DNA of 64,000 nt from the NCBI RefSeq assembly GCF_027172205.1, contig NC_070614.1:30318501-30382500 (forward strand), written 5' to 3'. Of this stretch, positions 12,140-24,373 are shown in pieces; the stretch's first letter is position 1; every line of letters begins with the position of its first letter. The notes under the pieces are model-generated. The model was not told the origin of the DNA. It saw only the letters and a program-made list of their open reading frames with translations, and ran no database searches. The stretch comes from Podarcis raffonei (lineage: Eukaryota; Chordata; Lepidosauria; Squamata; Lacertidae). Position numbers and translations under genes: made by a program.

Positions 12140-13569
12140 AACTAGAAAAAACTGGTACTGGCACCCACATTCCATAATAGACAAAGTTGTAAATCTATGC
12201 ACCCAGAGTATTATCCACCCTTCAATTGTGGCTGTAGCCATGGAGACTTTCAAAACCACCATTTGAATGAGTAGATTTGCCAACAGGATCATGACGGTGA
12301 TGGTGTTGCTGCTTATACTGCTGTGTCATGCTGTATGCAAGTCACATTTTATTAATTGCAGCATTCGTGATGATCTGCTCTCTATTCCTCATGAATTTTT
12401 CCAGCCAGGGGACTTTGTGATTGGTGGGATTGTTTCTCAAGTCTTCTATGTCTATGATTTACTTTCTCTCTTGGAGCAGCCTACACATATTGTGACTCAT
12501 GAACCTATGTAAGACACCATCTCCCTGCTCCCCTCCCTTCACTTTTTTTGTAATATGTTCAGACCCTAATTACAAGGAACACATATTTGAGGAATATTGC
12601 ATTTATTTATGGTGGGTGTTTAAAAAAATGATATTTTGTCAATGCTGGGAGTTGTTAATAAATATTTTACCTTCCTGATAACATTGCTAAGCACAAGGCA
12701 TTATTAATAAGCTTTCCCTCCCAAGTGACAGTGAAATGCATGGATCTAGTACATTTCTCTTTTCCTCTGCAGAATTACCTCATCAAGAAATATGCTGTTA
12801 TGCATTTTTTGGCCACAGTAATTCTTATTTTTCAAGACTTTTTGCTCCCTCATCCTTCACCTCTATCTTTACCTCACACATGATATTTCATTTTCATTTT
12901 CATTCTACTTTGAGTTTGAGTTTGTTTTCTTCTAAGGGTAGCAGTTTCACTGCAGTCTTGAACACAAACAGATGACAAATGAAGAATACAAATGTGTTTT
13001 TATTGCTTCTGTCACTGTTGTTTTATTAAATAGCTGTAACCTACATTACAGTTCCGTGCCCAAGAACTACCAGCACATCCTGGCCTTAGTCTTTGCTGTA
13101 AAAGAGATAAATGAGAACCCCAACATATTACCAAACATTTCTCTAGGATTCCACATTCTCAATAGCTACTACTCTGCTAGGATGACCTATAAGGCCACTC
13201 TAAGCCTGCTTTCAAAACAGCAAAGATTTTCTCCTAACTTCAAGTGTCAAAATCAGAACAAACTGATGGCTATTGTTGGAGGATGCCTCTCTGGAATCTC
13301 TGCCAATGTGACCACCATTTCAGCAATTTACAAGACTCCACAGGTAATCTATGTGCATAGGGGTATGAACATTAGATATATGTGAGCTTTGTGATGTGCC
13401 TGTAAACAGATAAATTAAAGTTTAGGCTGAATTGAAAGAACCAAGGAGCTGGATTCAATACTAATATTCTTAAAATGCACTCAGATTATTCAACATAACT
13501 AACTGGATGTACAGTTAACTGGATACAACCCATTGTTTTCAAATCTCCAAAAAATTCAATTATACTTCC

Positions 13570-14225
13570 TTTTGCACTAGTAAGGCCGCATGTTGAATAC
13601 TGTTTCCCATCCCAATTGGCACACTTAAATAAGAATGCATTAATGAGAGCCAGTGTGGTGTAGTGGTTAAGAGCGGTAGTCATGTAATCTGGGGAACCGG
13701 GTTCGCGTCTCCGCTCCTCCACATACAGCTGCTGGGTGACCTTGGGCCAGTCACACTTCTTTGAAGTCTCTCAGCCCCACTCACCTCATAGAGTGTTTGT
13801 TGTGGGGGAGGAAGGGAAAGGAGATTGTTAGCTGCTTTGAGACTCCTGAAGGGGAGTGAAAGGCGGGATATCAAATCCAAACTACTACTCTTCTTCTTCT
13901 AATTTCAAAATGGGTTAATAGGAGGCCAGTAAACATGGGCAGAATATGGAAAGCATATCATATAGGAAAGGGTGAAAGAAATGTATCTCTTGAAAATGAG
14001 TTCAAGGTGCAACATTGCAAAACACTTCAAAGACTTAAACAGTTGCCACACAGAAGAGGTCAAAGATTCATTTTGTGCTGCCCCAAATGTGGTACTTGTT
14101 TAAGATTCAACAACTGAAGTAAAATTACTTCAATGATAGGACAAATCAAACAGCCATTTGTTGCATGTGATTTTGGCTTTCAAAAGGATATTGAACTAGA
14201 TTGCTTACAGGACCAACTCCAAAAT
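13570..14225 (+). repeat. Decayed CR1 fragment in V2R intron 2 (gene B), split by a SINE
   Basis: Orthologue of the relic in gene A intron 2. It is interrupted by the Sauria-type SINE at 13,645-13,899 and resumes with TTTCAAAATGGG. Confidence 0.5.
13645..13899 (+). mobile_element. Sauria-type tRNA-derived SINE
   Basis: Starts GAGAGCCAGTGTGGTGTAGT and contains a pol III A-box (GTGTAGTGGTTAAGAG) and B-box (GGGTTCGCGTCTC). It carries the TGACCTTGGGCCAGTCAC core, then ends in ATATCAAATCCAAACT and a CTT-rich tail. TAAT occurs on both sides as a possible target duplication. Genes A, C and D lack it at the equivalent place, so it inserted into B after duplication. Confidence 0.85.
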
Positions 14226-15140
14226 ATTGATTTACTATTCTCTTGTAATCTTTCTGAGAAATATTCATGGATTTTATTACAGCTCACTTATGGATCATTT
14301 TTACCAGTACAAAGTGCAAAAATGCTTTTCCCATTCTTGTACCAGATGGTCCCCAATGAAGCCCAGCAGCACAAAGGACTTGTCCAGTTACTTCAGCATT
14401 TCAGATGGACCTGGGTTGGGCTTTTTGCCGTGGATGATGACAAAGGGAACAGGTTTTTACAGACAATAGTGCCAATGCTTACCCAGAATGGCATCTGTTA
14501 TGACTTCATAGTAAACATTCCAAAATGGAGTTATATGGATGAGATGCTAGATAGGTTTTTAAAGAACATGGATACCTATCTCATTATGTTTGAAACAAAA
14601 GCCAATGTATTCTTTGTATATGGGGAACCTCCATCCTTTCAAGTTCTAAGAACACTAGTTTTTGTAATACCCTTGGTGAACTTGCCCCCTCTGGGTAAAG
14701 TGTGGATTATTACATCCCACTGGGATTTTGCATCACACTCTATTCAAAAGATTTGGGATTTACAAACCTTCCATGGTTCCATATCCTTCACAGTTCACTC
14801 AGATCAGCCATTGGGATTCCAAAATTTCATTCAGATCCTAAGACCTTCATGGGCCCAAGGAGATGGTTTTATCCAGGACTTTTGGGAACAGGCATTCAAC
14901 TGTTCATTACAAATGGCTAATGGGCAGCATCAGGAAAGGAAATACTGCTCTGGAGGAAAGAAGCTGGAGAGTCTTCCTGGGACCTTGTTTGAAATGGAAA
15001 TGACTGGCCACAGCTACAATGTCTACAATGCTGTCTATGCTGTGGCTCATGCTTTGCAAGCCGTTTACAAATCCAGTTCCAAAGGTAGGAAGTTGGGAGA
15101 AAGACAGGGACTGTTTTTTCAGAATGTGCAACCATGGCAG

Positions 15141-15142
15141 GA
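15141..15142 (+). other. Lost splice donor after exon 3 of V2R B (GA for GT)
   Basis: The sequence is CCATGGCAG followed by GAAATT. Genes A and C have CCATGGCAG followed by GTAATT, and D has GTAATA. One T-to-A change removes the obligatory donor dinucleotide. Confidence 0.85.
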
Positions 15143-15988
15143 AATTACAACCAAACATTTTTTTTAAAAAAACTATGTTTTCTTCAGGAAGCACAAGGAA
15201 TTCTAAGTGTGCACGATACAATTTGTGTGCCTGTGGTGGTTTGCATTTCCTTTCAGGTTTTTCCCCCTTTTGGAAATCCATTATAAGTAGTAGTGATCCC
15301 ATGATAAAATATTGTTATTTCAGTTCATAGTCACCCACCAACTTGGTGCATATGGAAAGTAATGATTGTTATAAATATCAAATAATCATTTAAGGTTTAC
15401 AGTTCAATAATAAGACATGAGTGAGTGCCCAATAGATGAAGTGGCCGCATTCATTGTTGAAGAATTTTGAAACAGTCGTTGCTTTGTTGATAGTTTCTTT
15501 CTATCTAGGTCCATCATTTTCTAAGGACCATGTTGTTCAACAATAGTGCTGGGGCTTTAGTGTGTTTTGATTATAATGGAGAATTAGTTACAGGTTTTGA
15601 TGTAACAAACTGGATTATTTCCCCGAATGGTTCGTTGTTTAGGGTCAAAGTTGGAAGACTGGATCCTCAGGCACCTTTAGGAAAAGAATTAAGCATAAAT
15701 GATGATCAAATTGTGTGGCATAAAGTTTTTAATAAGGTGAGACACAGTTCTGTGGCATTTGATGTTTTCACTAAAAAAATTCAAAGGATTTGAAGGCTTC
15801 TAACTACCTTCCAACTTTAATTTTCGTGAAATCCCACAGGATGTTTTATTATTTCATTAATCTTTGTGAAAAAAATATTATATTCTAGTTCAAATTTTCA
15901 TGAATTCCTATTATATGCTCTTTTTACATCTCCCCTAATAAATAAATTGTTTATTTCATGAATAGATTTCGGGTTAAGGGGCTACATA

Positions 15989-16214
15989 CAGTGGTACCTC
16001 AGGTTAAGTATTTAATTTGTTCCGGAGGTCCGTACTTAACCTGAAACTGTTCTTAACCTGAAGCCCCACTTTAGCTAACGGGGCCTCCTGCTGCAGCCGT
16101 GCTGCCGGAGCCCTATTTCTGTTCTTATCCTGAAGCAAAGTTCTTAACCTGAAGCACTATTTCTGGGTTAGCGGAGTGTGTAACCTGAAGCGTATGTAAC
16201 CTGAGGTATCACTG
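15989..16214. mobile_element. Tigger-like MITE in intron 4 of V2R B
   Basis: Runs from CAGTGGTACCTCAGG to a CACTG-type terminus, with TA on each side. Gene A has the empty site GGCTAGGTATTATC near 7,563. The internal motif AACCTGAAGCGTATGTAACC is shared with the MITE at 7,367. Confidence 0.8.
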
Positions 16215-16575
16215 TATTATCTTTAATGGACCCTTTTCATTTTAATAGATATTTCCATATTTTAGAGAGGTATATCCACCTATTTGAAAACTATAGGTTC
16301 TATGTACACTACCAAACATACATCTCTCTGTAGTTGCAGGGAGGTGGCAATATAAAAGTTCAAGGACACAATCTAGCCAATGAAAACAAAAACAAAAAAC
16401 TGGAACAGAAAATGAAACATACAAAGTCCTCTCCACACCTAAATCTTAACTAGACAACACCAGAGAGGTGAACCCTCCCTGCTCTAAGTTGGTAATTGTC
16501 CTTTCTTCTCCAAACCTGCTTTTGTGTGTGATCTCTTATGCTCTCATTACTAATCTCTCTTTAGTGTTTCTGTAC

Positions 16576-16577
16576 AC
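16576..16577 (+). other. Lost splice acceptor before exon 5 of V2R B (AC for AG)
   Basis: TTTCTGTACAC precedes GTGCTTCC here, whereas A and D read CTGTACAG and C reads CTATACAG. One G-to-C change removes the acceptor. Confidence 0.85.
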
Positions 16578-16894
16578 GTGCTTCCGCTTTCTGTGTGCAA
16601 TGACTGCTGCTATCCTGGATACAGCAGGAAAAAGAAGGAAGGAGAGAAATTTTGCTGCTATGATTGTACTCCATGTCCAGAAGGGATGATATCTAAGTAT
16701 AAAGGTGGGAGTTACACCATTAAGTGTAACCTCTTGAATGCATATGGAGGTATCTTGCAATGCAAAATTTTAAACAAAAAATAAAAACATAACTATTAAT
16801 TTTTAAGAGTTTCAAAGAGTGTGGGACTGAGTAAATTTGTGTTCATCACTATCTCTCAGTCTAAGCAACCTCAAAGGGTTGGTGCAAGGATGCC

Positions 16895-18033
16895 TGTGGC
16901 GATCACAAAGGGTCCCCGGACGTTTAATGGTCTATTGATCTCTGTGCCACCACTGTGCCCACTTCCCTGCTGCCACCAACCCCTTACTCTCAGGTAAAAC
17001 ACTGAGTCCAGACAGTTGTTAAAATTTGAACCAAAAAAACAAGTTTATTTTATTAACATTAACAAGTTTATGATTTCTCAGATATTATTCCTGTCAGTAT
17101 CTTAACTCTAGTTTCTTTACCGCCCTATACCTTTCTAATACCTTCTGACTGATTATCTCAACTGATTGACTGACTCCTCTTAACAAAATCTCTCACTCTC
17201 TCACATCAGACTAGCCCAGCCCACAGACTTATCCTCTCTGTCTCTTCTAACTCCAGACTGTCTTCTCAACAACTCTAACTGTAACTCTTAACTCCAAACT
17301 TGACATGAGCCAATAGTGTGACGCGACAGCTAAAAAAGCCAATGCAATTCTGGGCTGCATCAATAGGAGTATAGCATCTAGATCAAGGGAAGTAATAGTG
17401 CCACTGTATTCTGCTCTGGTCAGACCTCACCTGGAGTACTGTGTCCAGTTCTGGGCACCACAGTTCAAGAAGGACACTGACAAACTGGAACGTGTCCAGA
17501 GGAGGGCAACCCAAATGGTCAAAGGCCTGGAAACGATGCCTTATGAGGAACGGCTAAGGGAGCTGGGCATGTTTAGCCTGGAGAAGAGGAGGTTAAGGGG
17601 TGATATGATAGCCATGTTCAAATATATAAAAGGACGTCACATAGAGGAGGGAGAAAGGTTGTTTTCTGCTGCTCCAGAGAAGAGGACACGGAGCAATGGT
17701 TCCAAACTACAAGAAAGAAGATTCCACCTAAACATTAGGAAGAACTGCCTGACAGTAAGAGCTGTTTGACAGTGGAATTTGCTGCCAAGGAGTGTGGTGG
17801 AGTCTCCTTCTTTGGAGGTCTTTAAGCAGAGGCTTGACAACCATATGTCAGGAGTGCTCTGATGGTGTTTCCTGCTTGGCAGGGGGTTGGACTCGATGGC
17901 CCTTGTGGTCTCTTCCAACTCTATGATTCTATGATTAAACTTGGGTTCCCATTGGTTAGTCATTTTACAATTAGTTAACTCTTTCCTTATGAACGCAGTA
18001 TGATGTCACACACCTAGGAGGGCAAACGCCACA
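16895..18033. mobile_element. LTR-like fossil in intron 5 of V2R B, with nested CR1
   Basis: Ends are TGTGGCG and CGCCACA, inverted repeats of the TG...CA type. They are flanked by a perfect 5-base duplication ATGCC (16,890-16,894 and 18,034-18,038). Genes C and D have the uninterrupted site (GCCAGGTAGTTCC). Without the nested CR1 the element is about 500 bases and has no coding part, so it looks like a solo LTR. Family unknown; it is younger than the B duplication and older than the CR1 inside it. Confidence 0.7.
17302..17936 (+). mobile_element. CR1 LINE, 3' fragment, nested in the LTR-like element
   Basis: Encodes the C-terminal part of CR1 ORF2 ([20 protein letters not shown], then [16 protein letters not shown] and [14 protein letters not shown]). 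It ends in the CR1-typical repeats CTATGATTCTATGATT. A 6-base target duplication AAACTT flanks it (17,296-17,301 and 17,937-17,942). It is strongly 5' truncated; the reading frame stays open to about 17,769, so it is fairly recent. Confidence 0.92.
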
Positions 18034-20300
18034 ATGCCTTTCCAGGTAGTTCCATAGTCACTGACCGTCATTCCAAGAACTTTCCATTTCCGATATCCAA
18101 AAGAACCTTTTCCTAGTGTACCTTCTGGCATTTCAAAAGGATACTGTGCTTTTAATATTGTTTCATTTAATAGATTTTTATAATCTTTCTGCATATCCAA
18201 TATCAGATGTGAGCACTCATTGTGGAACATTTGTTCCTCAGAAACACTGAAAAGCTTGCACTTGTGGAAACTGAGTCTTGGAGTTTATTTTACACAAACT
18301 GATGATAATATCCCCTACAATTTGAGGATAATTTCACCAATATGTTTTCTCCAATTTGATAATCCTGCAATACAGCTTCTAGGATCTTTAAGGAGGTCTA
18401 TAACCCTGAAAAGGTTAAGAACCAATGCTTTACCTATATATTGATCAATGTCAGAAATATTTAAATAGATCTTATTTTATTCCAGATATGGATGCCTGTG
18501 TGAAATGTCCAGAAGATGAGTATCCCAAGAGTGGCCAAACTCAATGCATTCCCAAGGTCCCAAGCTACCTCTCTTATAAAGAAGATTTAGGACTCTTGAC
18601 CATTATCTTGAGCATTATCTTCTCTCTGATCACAACATTCATCCTTGGGACTTTTATAAAGCACAATAACACTCCCATAGTCAAAGCCAACAATTGGACT
18701 CTCACCTACACCCTTCTCATCTCCCTCCTGCTTTGTTTCCTCTGCTCCTTTCTCTTCATTGGACAGCCTCAAAAGGTGACCTGCCTTCTCCGACAAATCA
18801 CTTTTAGCATCATCTTTTCTGTGGCCCTTTCCAGTGTTTTGGCAAAAACCATTACTGTGCTTCTGGCATTCATGGCAACCAAACCGGGATCCAGGATGAG
18901 GAAATGGATAGGGAAAAGGCTAGCAAATTCTATTGTCCTTTTCTGCTCCTGTATTCAGGCTTCCCTTGGCACTCTTTGGTTAAGTACATCTCCTCCATTC
19001 CCAGATACAGATATGCACTCGCTGCATGGGGAAATCATACTTGAATGTAATGAGGGTTCAGTGACCATGTTTTATGGTGTCTTAGTCTATATGGGTTTGT
19101 TGGCCATTGTCAACTTCATCTTGGCTTTCCTTGCCAGGAAGCTACCTGACAGTTTCAATGAGACCAAATTTATCACTTTCAGCCTGCTGGTGTTTTGTAG
19201 TGTTTGGTTGTCCTTTGTTTCCACTTATCTGAGCACCAAAGGAAAATATATGGTAGCTGTGGAGATCTTTTCCATCTTGTCCTCTGGTGCTGGATTACTG
19301 GGTTGCATCTTTTCCCCTAAATGCTACATTATTATATTCAGACCTGAGCTGAACACCAGGGAACAACTAATCAGCAGAAAAAAGTAAAAGAACATGAGTG
19401 CATATTTTGTTTTTTTCTGCTTGTGTATGTAGTTCATTTGAAATGCTGGTGGGAGGGATTTTATAAGAAATTGGTGATGTCTACTTGCTTGAGCAAACAT
19501 CTGTCCTTAAATTCTTATATGCATTCCATTTCAACTTGGTTCTCACTTTGGTCGGTTAAAACAATTCCTGTTTAACTGGTCAGTGGAATCCTAACTTGAA
19601 TGAAGGCACAGTTATCAACTCTGATGATTCTTCCTTGTGCGGGTCCCAATCATTTAAATGGTTTAGAAAAAATGTCTATAAAAATGTGTTTGCATGCATA
19701 TCCACATACACATGATCAGTGCTGGCATTATTCGCCCAAATGACTTAAGTACAAAACCAATGATACAATATAGCCACATGTAATTACAATGCACAGTAAA
19801 TCAATGTCATCTGAACACCAATCATTAAACTGTACAGTGAACATATTTTTTTAAAGAGCATATTAATCAAAATAGATATAGCAACATTTTATACTGGAGG
19901 GGAGGAACTGGGAGAAGCAAAATATAGCAACTTTAAGAGATTCCTGTGTTTTCTTGCTTCCACATATTCTTAGCATAGCGTTAGCAACTTCATATCTACT
20001 GTAAAGGGCCATCCTCCAAAAAGCATAACAATAAAAAGGTGTTAAAGAGCTCCGGGAAGCCCCCATCCCATATTGGGTTTTTAATAAATAAAACTAAAAA
20101 AGTTAAATGAAGCTTTTAACTACCAGCAAAATCACCCTGAATCACTTCCATTCACATTATAATTCACTGACCCCCTTATATAATTTGAGTATTGAAGTCC
20201 CCTTTAGAGTGCCCAGAGCACAACCCCTTTTGTTCTCTAGGGACTGCCATAGGAGGTGGAAGGGCAGTCTTTGAGTAGAGTTCTGGGGGTTGTCTGAGGA

Positions 20301-20445
20301 ATCTTAGAATTGTAGAGCTGGAAGGGACCACACCACAAGGGTTATCTAGTCCAATTCCCTACAATGCAGGAATCGTTTGCCCTGCATTGGGCTTAAACCA
20401 AGAACCCTGAGATTAAGTCTCATGCTTTACGTGCCAAGGCCCCAT
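20301..20445 (-). mobile_element. tRNA-derived SINE with CR1-like tail
   Basis: Read on the minus strand it starts with a tRNA-like head (CATGAGACTTAATCTCAGGG) and ends TCCAGCTCTACAATTCTAAG, like a CR1 tail. The same insertion lies at 42,081 after gene D, so this spacer was duplicated after the SINE arrived. Confidence 0.75.
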
Positions 20446-20479
20446 GTCCTGTAGTTCCCTATTGTTTAATAAACCCTGT

Positions 20480-20608
20480 TTAGGGAAGTTTTTAATGACT
20501 GATTTTTTAATGTATTTTTAATCTTTTGTTGGAAGCCGCCGAGAGTGGCTGAGGAAACCCAACCATATGGGTGGGGTATAAATAATAAATGGTTGTTGTT
20601 GTTGTTAA
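20480..20608 (+). mobile_element. L2-type LINE 3' tail
   Basis: Contains GGAAGCCGCCGAGAGTGGCT and GGGTGGGGTATAAATAATAA, followed by a GTT repeat tail, as in L2-type 3' ends elsewhere in the window (63,850). The spacer after gene D (near 42,255) lacks it, giving an empty site. Confidence 0.7.
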
Positions 20609-20782
20609 CACAAGGACACATGTATTTAGGTTAAGGGACTAAAACATGCAACAACTTTATTGGTTACAGATGTGAGCGGTTTGGCTTAGACATTTGCTGA
20701 AGCCCAACTATATCTTGACTCCCGCCCATCTGCAGGGAGTCAAACTAAGGGTAAACCACCAGAAGGGGGAGCCCTATGACTT

Positions 20783-21950
20783 ACCGTATTGGCCCAAATA
20801 TAAGCCGCAGTTTTCCCCCTGAAATTCTGACCATGAAAATTTAAAGTGTGACTTAAATTCGCAACGTGACAAAAATTGGTTTTTACAATATCGCTGCTGA
20901 AACAGACATATCGTAAAACGGAACCAAAAAAATGTTTTATTGCCAATTTACGAGCTTGAGACTGTTGTGCAATTATTTCTAATGTCATTTATTGCTTTTA
21001 CTTTATTTTACAGTGCAGTACAGTGGAATCTTGGAAGTCAAACATCTCAGAAGTCAAACCTTTTGGCTCCTGAACTCTGACAACCCGGAAGCAACTGCTT
21101 CCATTTACAAATGTTTCTCTTTTTTCTCAATGTGCTTTGCCACACTAACCATTTCAGTTTTAATTATGGGGTAGGGGCAGGTGTGTGTGATATGGCATCT
21201 CCTCAATCCTACTTCCATGCCACCACAGGTTCTTTTTGGACATAAGTTCCCACAACCCCACAAACCTGGATCCCTTCCTCCCCCCATCTTCCCTATGGGT
21301 GGAGCAGGAGTCCAAAAGCCTGGCTAGGAATTAAAGAGGGAGGCTCCCAGATTTTGGAAGTGGAATTTGTCCCATCTCATTCCATGGAGCTGTCTGGAGG
21401 CACACCCTTCCTACCCCTACCTGCAATCAATGACTCGGCACCTTCACAAGGTTGGATGAGCCTGGATCCCAGTCACTTCCCCTGCCTGCAAGAGATTAAG
21501 GGGCAAACAGGACCACCCCTCCTCAGCCTCCCCTCCTCCCATTTGCCTTTGCTGGGCCATATATACACAAGGAGAGGTGCACTCTCTCCCTTTTCCCTTG
21601 GATCGTGTTTCTCTTTTTTCTCAATGGGGCTTGCCAACCATTGAGCCTTGGTTGTTGAATGTTTCAGAAGCAGAAAGGGCTCCTGGAACACATTAAGTTC
21701 GACAACCAAGGTAACAGGGTATTGATTTTTTATTTGCTTTTACGGTGCTGCGAACAGGTGTTTAACCCACTTGCGGGGCCTCTGTAGTACCCTGTGGGGC
21801 CTCTGTAATACCAATAGGATTTTCTTCTACATTTGCCATTTAAGGGTTTGAGTGCCTGTGGAATTTCAAGAGAGCGGTTTATATTCGGGTATTGTCTTTT
21901 TCCCCCTTGAAATTTAAAGGTGCGGCTTTTTTGTGGGTGATTTAAAAGTA
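20783..21950. mobile_element. Possible DNA transposon with inverted ATATAAGCCGC ends
   Basis: The left side has CCAAATATAAGCCGC; the right side has GCGGTTTATATTCGG, an imperfect inverted match, plus a second GTGCGGCTTTTTTG block. Homology with the spacer after gene D stops at its left edge (after ATGACTTAC). It is interrupted by a TA-flanked MITE. Superfamily not decided. Confidence 0.4.
21021..21719. mobile_element. Tigger-like MITE nested in the DNA transposon
   Basis: The left end CAGTGGAATCTTGGAAGTCA and the right end GTTCGACAACCAAGGTAACA are imperfect inverted repeats with TA at both edges (21,019-21,020 and 21,720-21,721). The open frame at 21,354-21,644 lies inside it and has no recognisable product. 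Confidence 0.6.
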
Positions 21951-24373
21951 CAAAACCAATTTAAAAGCTCTGGGAGGAGCTCTGGGAAATGCACAACCAA
22001 AAGTGAATTTTAAAATAATAAAAATCATGAAATGGAGATTTTATCTTTCAGTAAAATAACCCTCACTCACCTCAATTCACATAATAATTCAATGACAGTT
22101 CCTATAATATAAGCACTATTCAAAATTCACTTTGGGGGTTTCCGGAGCACAGTCCCATTTTTCTTTTAGGGACTGCTATATGAGGTGGAGGGGCTTTCTT
22201 TGAGTGGAGTTCTAGGGATTTTCTGAGGAGAATTGTTTGAAGTAATTCAGAGAGGAAAGACAACAAAGACTTCAAGGTATGTAAAAATAATGTACCAGAG
22301 CAGGACTCTATATCAACTGGAATGGTTCTTGTTGGTTTCTTCCCTCTCCTCCCTGATATGTGAAGGGGGACAGTAGCCATTGTGGATGCAAGCAGTTTCT
22401 AAAGAGGAGGAACACACAAACACCAAGCCTGGCAACTTGGAGTTGCAGTGGTCGATTATGAGAACCAAATTTTTTTTAGTTGGGAGATAAAAATGCAGCT
22501 GGGAGATAAAATGACACTCAAGGTTGAGGAATGCTGCCCAGAGACAGGAGGAATAGACCAGCCAGGAGAAGGCATAAGAGGATCTGACTTGGATATTGAC
22601 CAAACAAAAAGAGGGAGAAAGGTGGGGGCAGAAGAGAGGATAGGTAATTGAAATTATGCCAATGAGAGAGGAGAAGAGGGTTGCAGTGAAGTAACTGTAA
22701 AGGTAAAGAGAGAGTTAGGCCTGCCTTGAAGGCTAAACAAGTTGATCTGTGAGGAGAGAACTCAACAGGACTGGGTTTTCACCTTCTCCCAGTGGTGAGG
22801 CAAGGGAACAGCAATAAACACTGTTGTCATTCGTATGTTGGCTATATGCTAGACGAGAGCACAGAACTGTAGTCTAAAATTCTGGGTGGGGGTGGGTGGT
22901 TACAGGAATACTTTACATATATCCAGTGCCAGTTTTGTAAGCTTCCACCAATTATGGGGTGCTAAGTAAGGTTGAGAGGGAGAAGGCATATGTGGAAAGG
23001 AGTCATCAGTGTGTTGCTGGAACTCAGCTCTATTCCACTGTTACATCAGAGTCAGCAGTTGCCAGTCAGACCCCCAAAAGGTAGGTGGGCTGACTGCAGT
23101 GGTGGGCTGACTGAAGGCCAAATATCAGAAGTTAAATCCTAGTAGGGTAGAGGCACAGTGGTTTGTCAGGTCCCAAGTTTAGAGATTGGGAGATTTACCT
23201 GTTCTGAGGGGGTTGTACTCCTTCTGAAGGAACAAGTACAAAGTCTGGGGGTGTTGTGGATCCATCTCTGTAATGGAAAGCCCAAGTGATGTAAGCAGCA
23301 AGAAGCACCTTAAACCTTCTTCATCGGGCAAACTGGATATAACTATTCCAGTAGCCTAGATACTGTGATCTATGCATTGGCAACCTCAAAATTAAATTCC
23401 TGTAATATAACTTCTGTGGACCTTCCCTGCCCACAGGGAGCAGAACAAAGGATCACTGGCAGCAAAGCTGATAAACGAGCTTGGCTGAAAATGTAGCAGA
23501 TCCTTTGCTAGTCACTGGACTGAGTTAAAAGACATGAAAAATATATTTCCAGGGTCCTTAAATTCATATTATGGAACCTACTCCCTGATACATACAATGC
23601 ACAACATTTAGAGTATCAGCCTCTTTTCCAGAAAACATACACCTGTCTTATGTTAAAATCATGAACGTTATCAGTACTGCAATGATAAAGAATCTTACTT
23701 AAATTAACTATCAGTAAATATATGTGGGGCAAACAATATTGGGGAATAATCTGTTGATAAAAATGTAACCATCAACATGACAAATTATGACTCTCAACTC
23801 CCCCAGACTGGGCTTTCAATTTATGCCAAATATGAATGACCATGGATGAACTGGACAGATCTGGATCTACATAAAACTAGCTATTTTTTATCCCATAAGA
23901 GGTGAAAGTGTCTGACAAAGAGGGGGTGGGGACTTCTACCAATTTTGTTATTCATGATACAATGTCGGAAGTCGATGACACATTGGGGAAATGATAATTA
24001 TAACTGTCAGAATTACTGGTTTATGCAGTTGAAAATCAGCACATGCTAGCAAGATCAAAAACAAGTATCTGAAGAAGAAATATAAAATACTTGTATTCTT
24101 CAGAATTAGATCTAGGTAGAGGCAGGGCTCTGTCATTCTTCTGTTAGATCATCTCTCATTTATATGTTAGGATATATTTCCACTAGCTTATTATTCTTCT
24201 TTAGAACAAAATCAAAAGAAAACAAAAGAAAAAAATCACTCAAAGTAAAGTGAGGGGATAAAGATCTGGATCTAGACTGTATGACTCCCACTTATATCAG
24301 TGGGGGTCACATTCAACTAACTTATTCTTGATCCAGCTCAAAGAGAAAAAACAGAGGAACAATATAACTAGAA

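Larger units (their letters stand above)
12267..19387 (+). pseudogene. V2R gene B: open frames but two destroyed splice sites
   Basis: Exons by homology: 12267-12508, 13052-13343, 14283-15140, 15509-15736, 16578-16704, 18486-19387 (TAA). All frames are open and would join to an 882-residue V2R with signal peptide, flytrap domain, cysteine-rich domain and seven membrane segments. However, the exon 3 donor reads GA instead of GT (15141-15142) and the exon 5 acceptor reads AC instead of AG (16576-16577), while A, C and D are canonical at both. Reading through intron 3 gives a stop nine codons after the exon. A nearby upstream TTTAG acceptor before exon 5 would shift the frame and stop within about 13 codons. 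Intron 5 holds an LTR-like element with a CR1 inside it. Most likely a young pseudogene; a truncated secreted flytrap protein is an alternative. A base error at both sites cannot be excluded. Confidence 0.85.
19388..24373. other. Spacer between V2R B and C, with an extra partial unit
   Basis: No gene is supported. 19,388-20,300 is 3' flank plus a shortened upstream block, matching 41,174-42,080 after gene D. SINE, LINE and DNA transposon insertions fill 20,301-21,950. A second, complete upstream block starts at about 21,965 and is almost identical to the start of the window. From about 23,580 to 24,370 the flank resembles those of B and D. Confidence 0.7.

Noticed and set aside
16561-16577. 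Alternative acceptor rescuing exon 5 of V2R B
   Set aside because: The upstream TTTAG is also present but apparently unused in D, and using it adds 13 bases, shifting the frame to a stop within about 13 codons.
17398-17769. 123-residue open frame as a host gene
   Set aside because: It is the C-terminal part of CR1 ORF2 with the element's tail and target duplications in place.
21354-21644. 96-residue proline-rich frame
   Set aside because: Internal sequence of a TA-flanked MITE; no homology recognised and no conservation elsewhere in the window.
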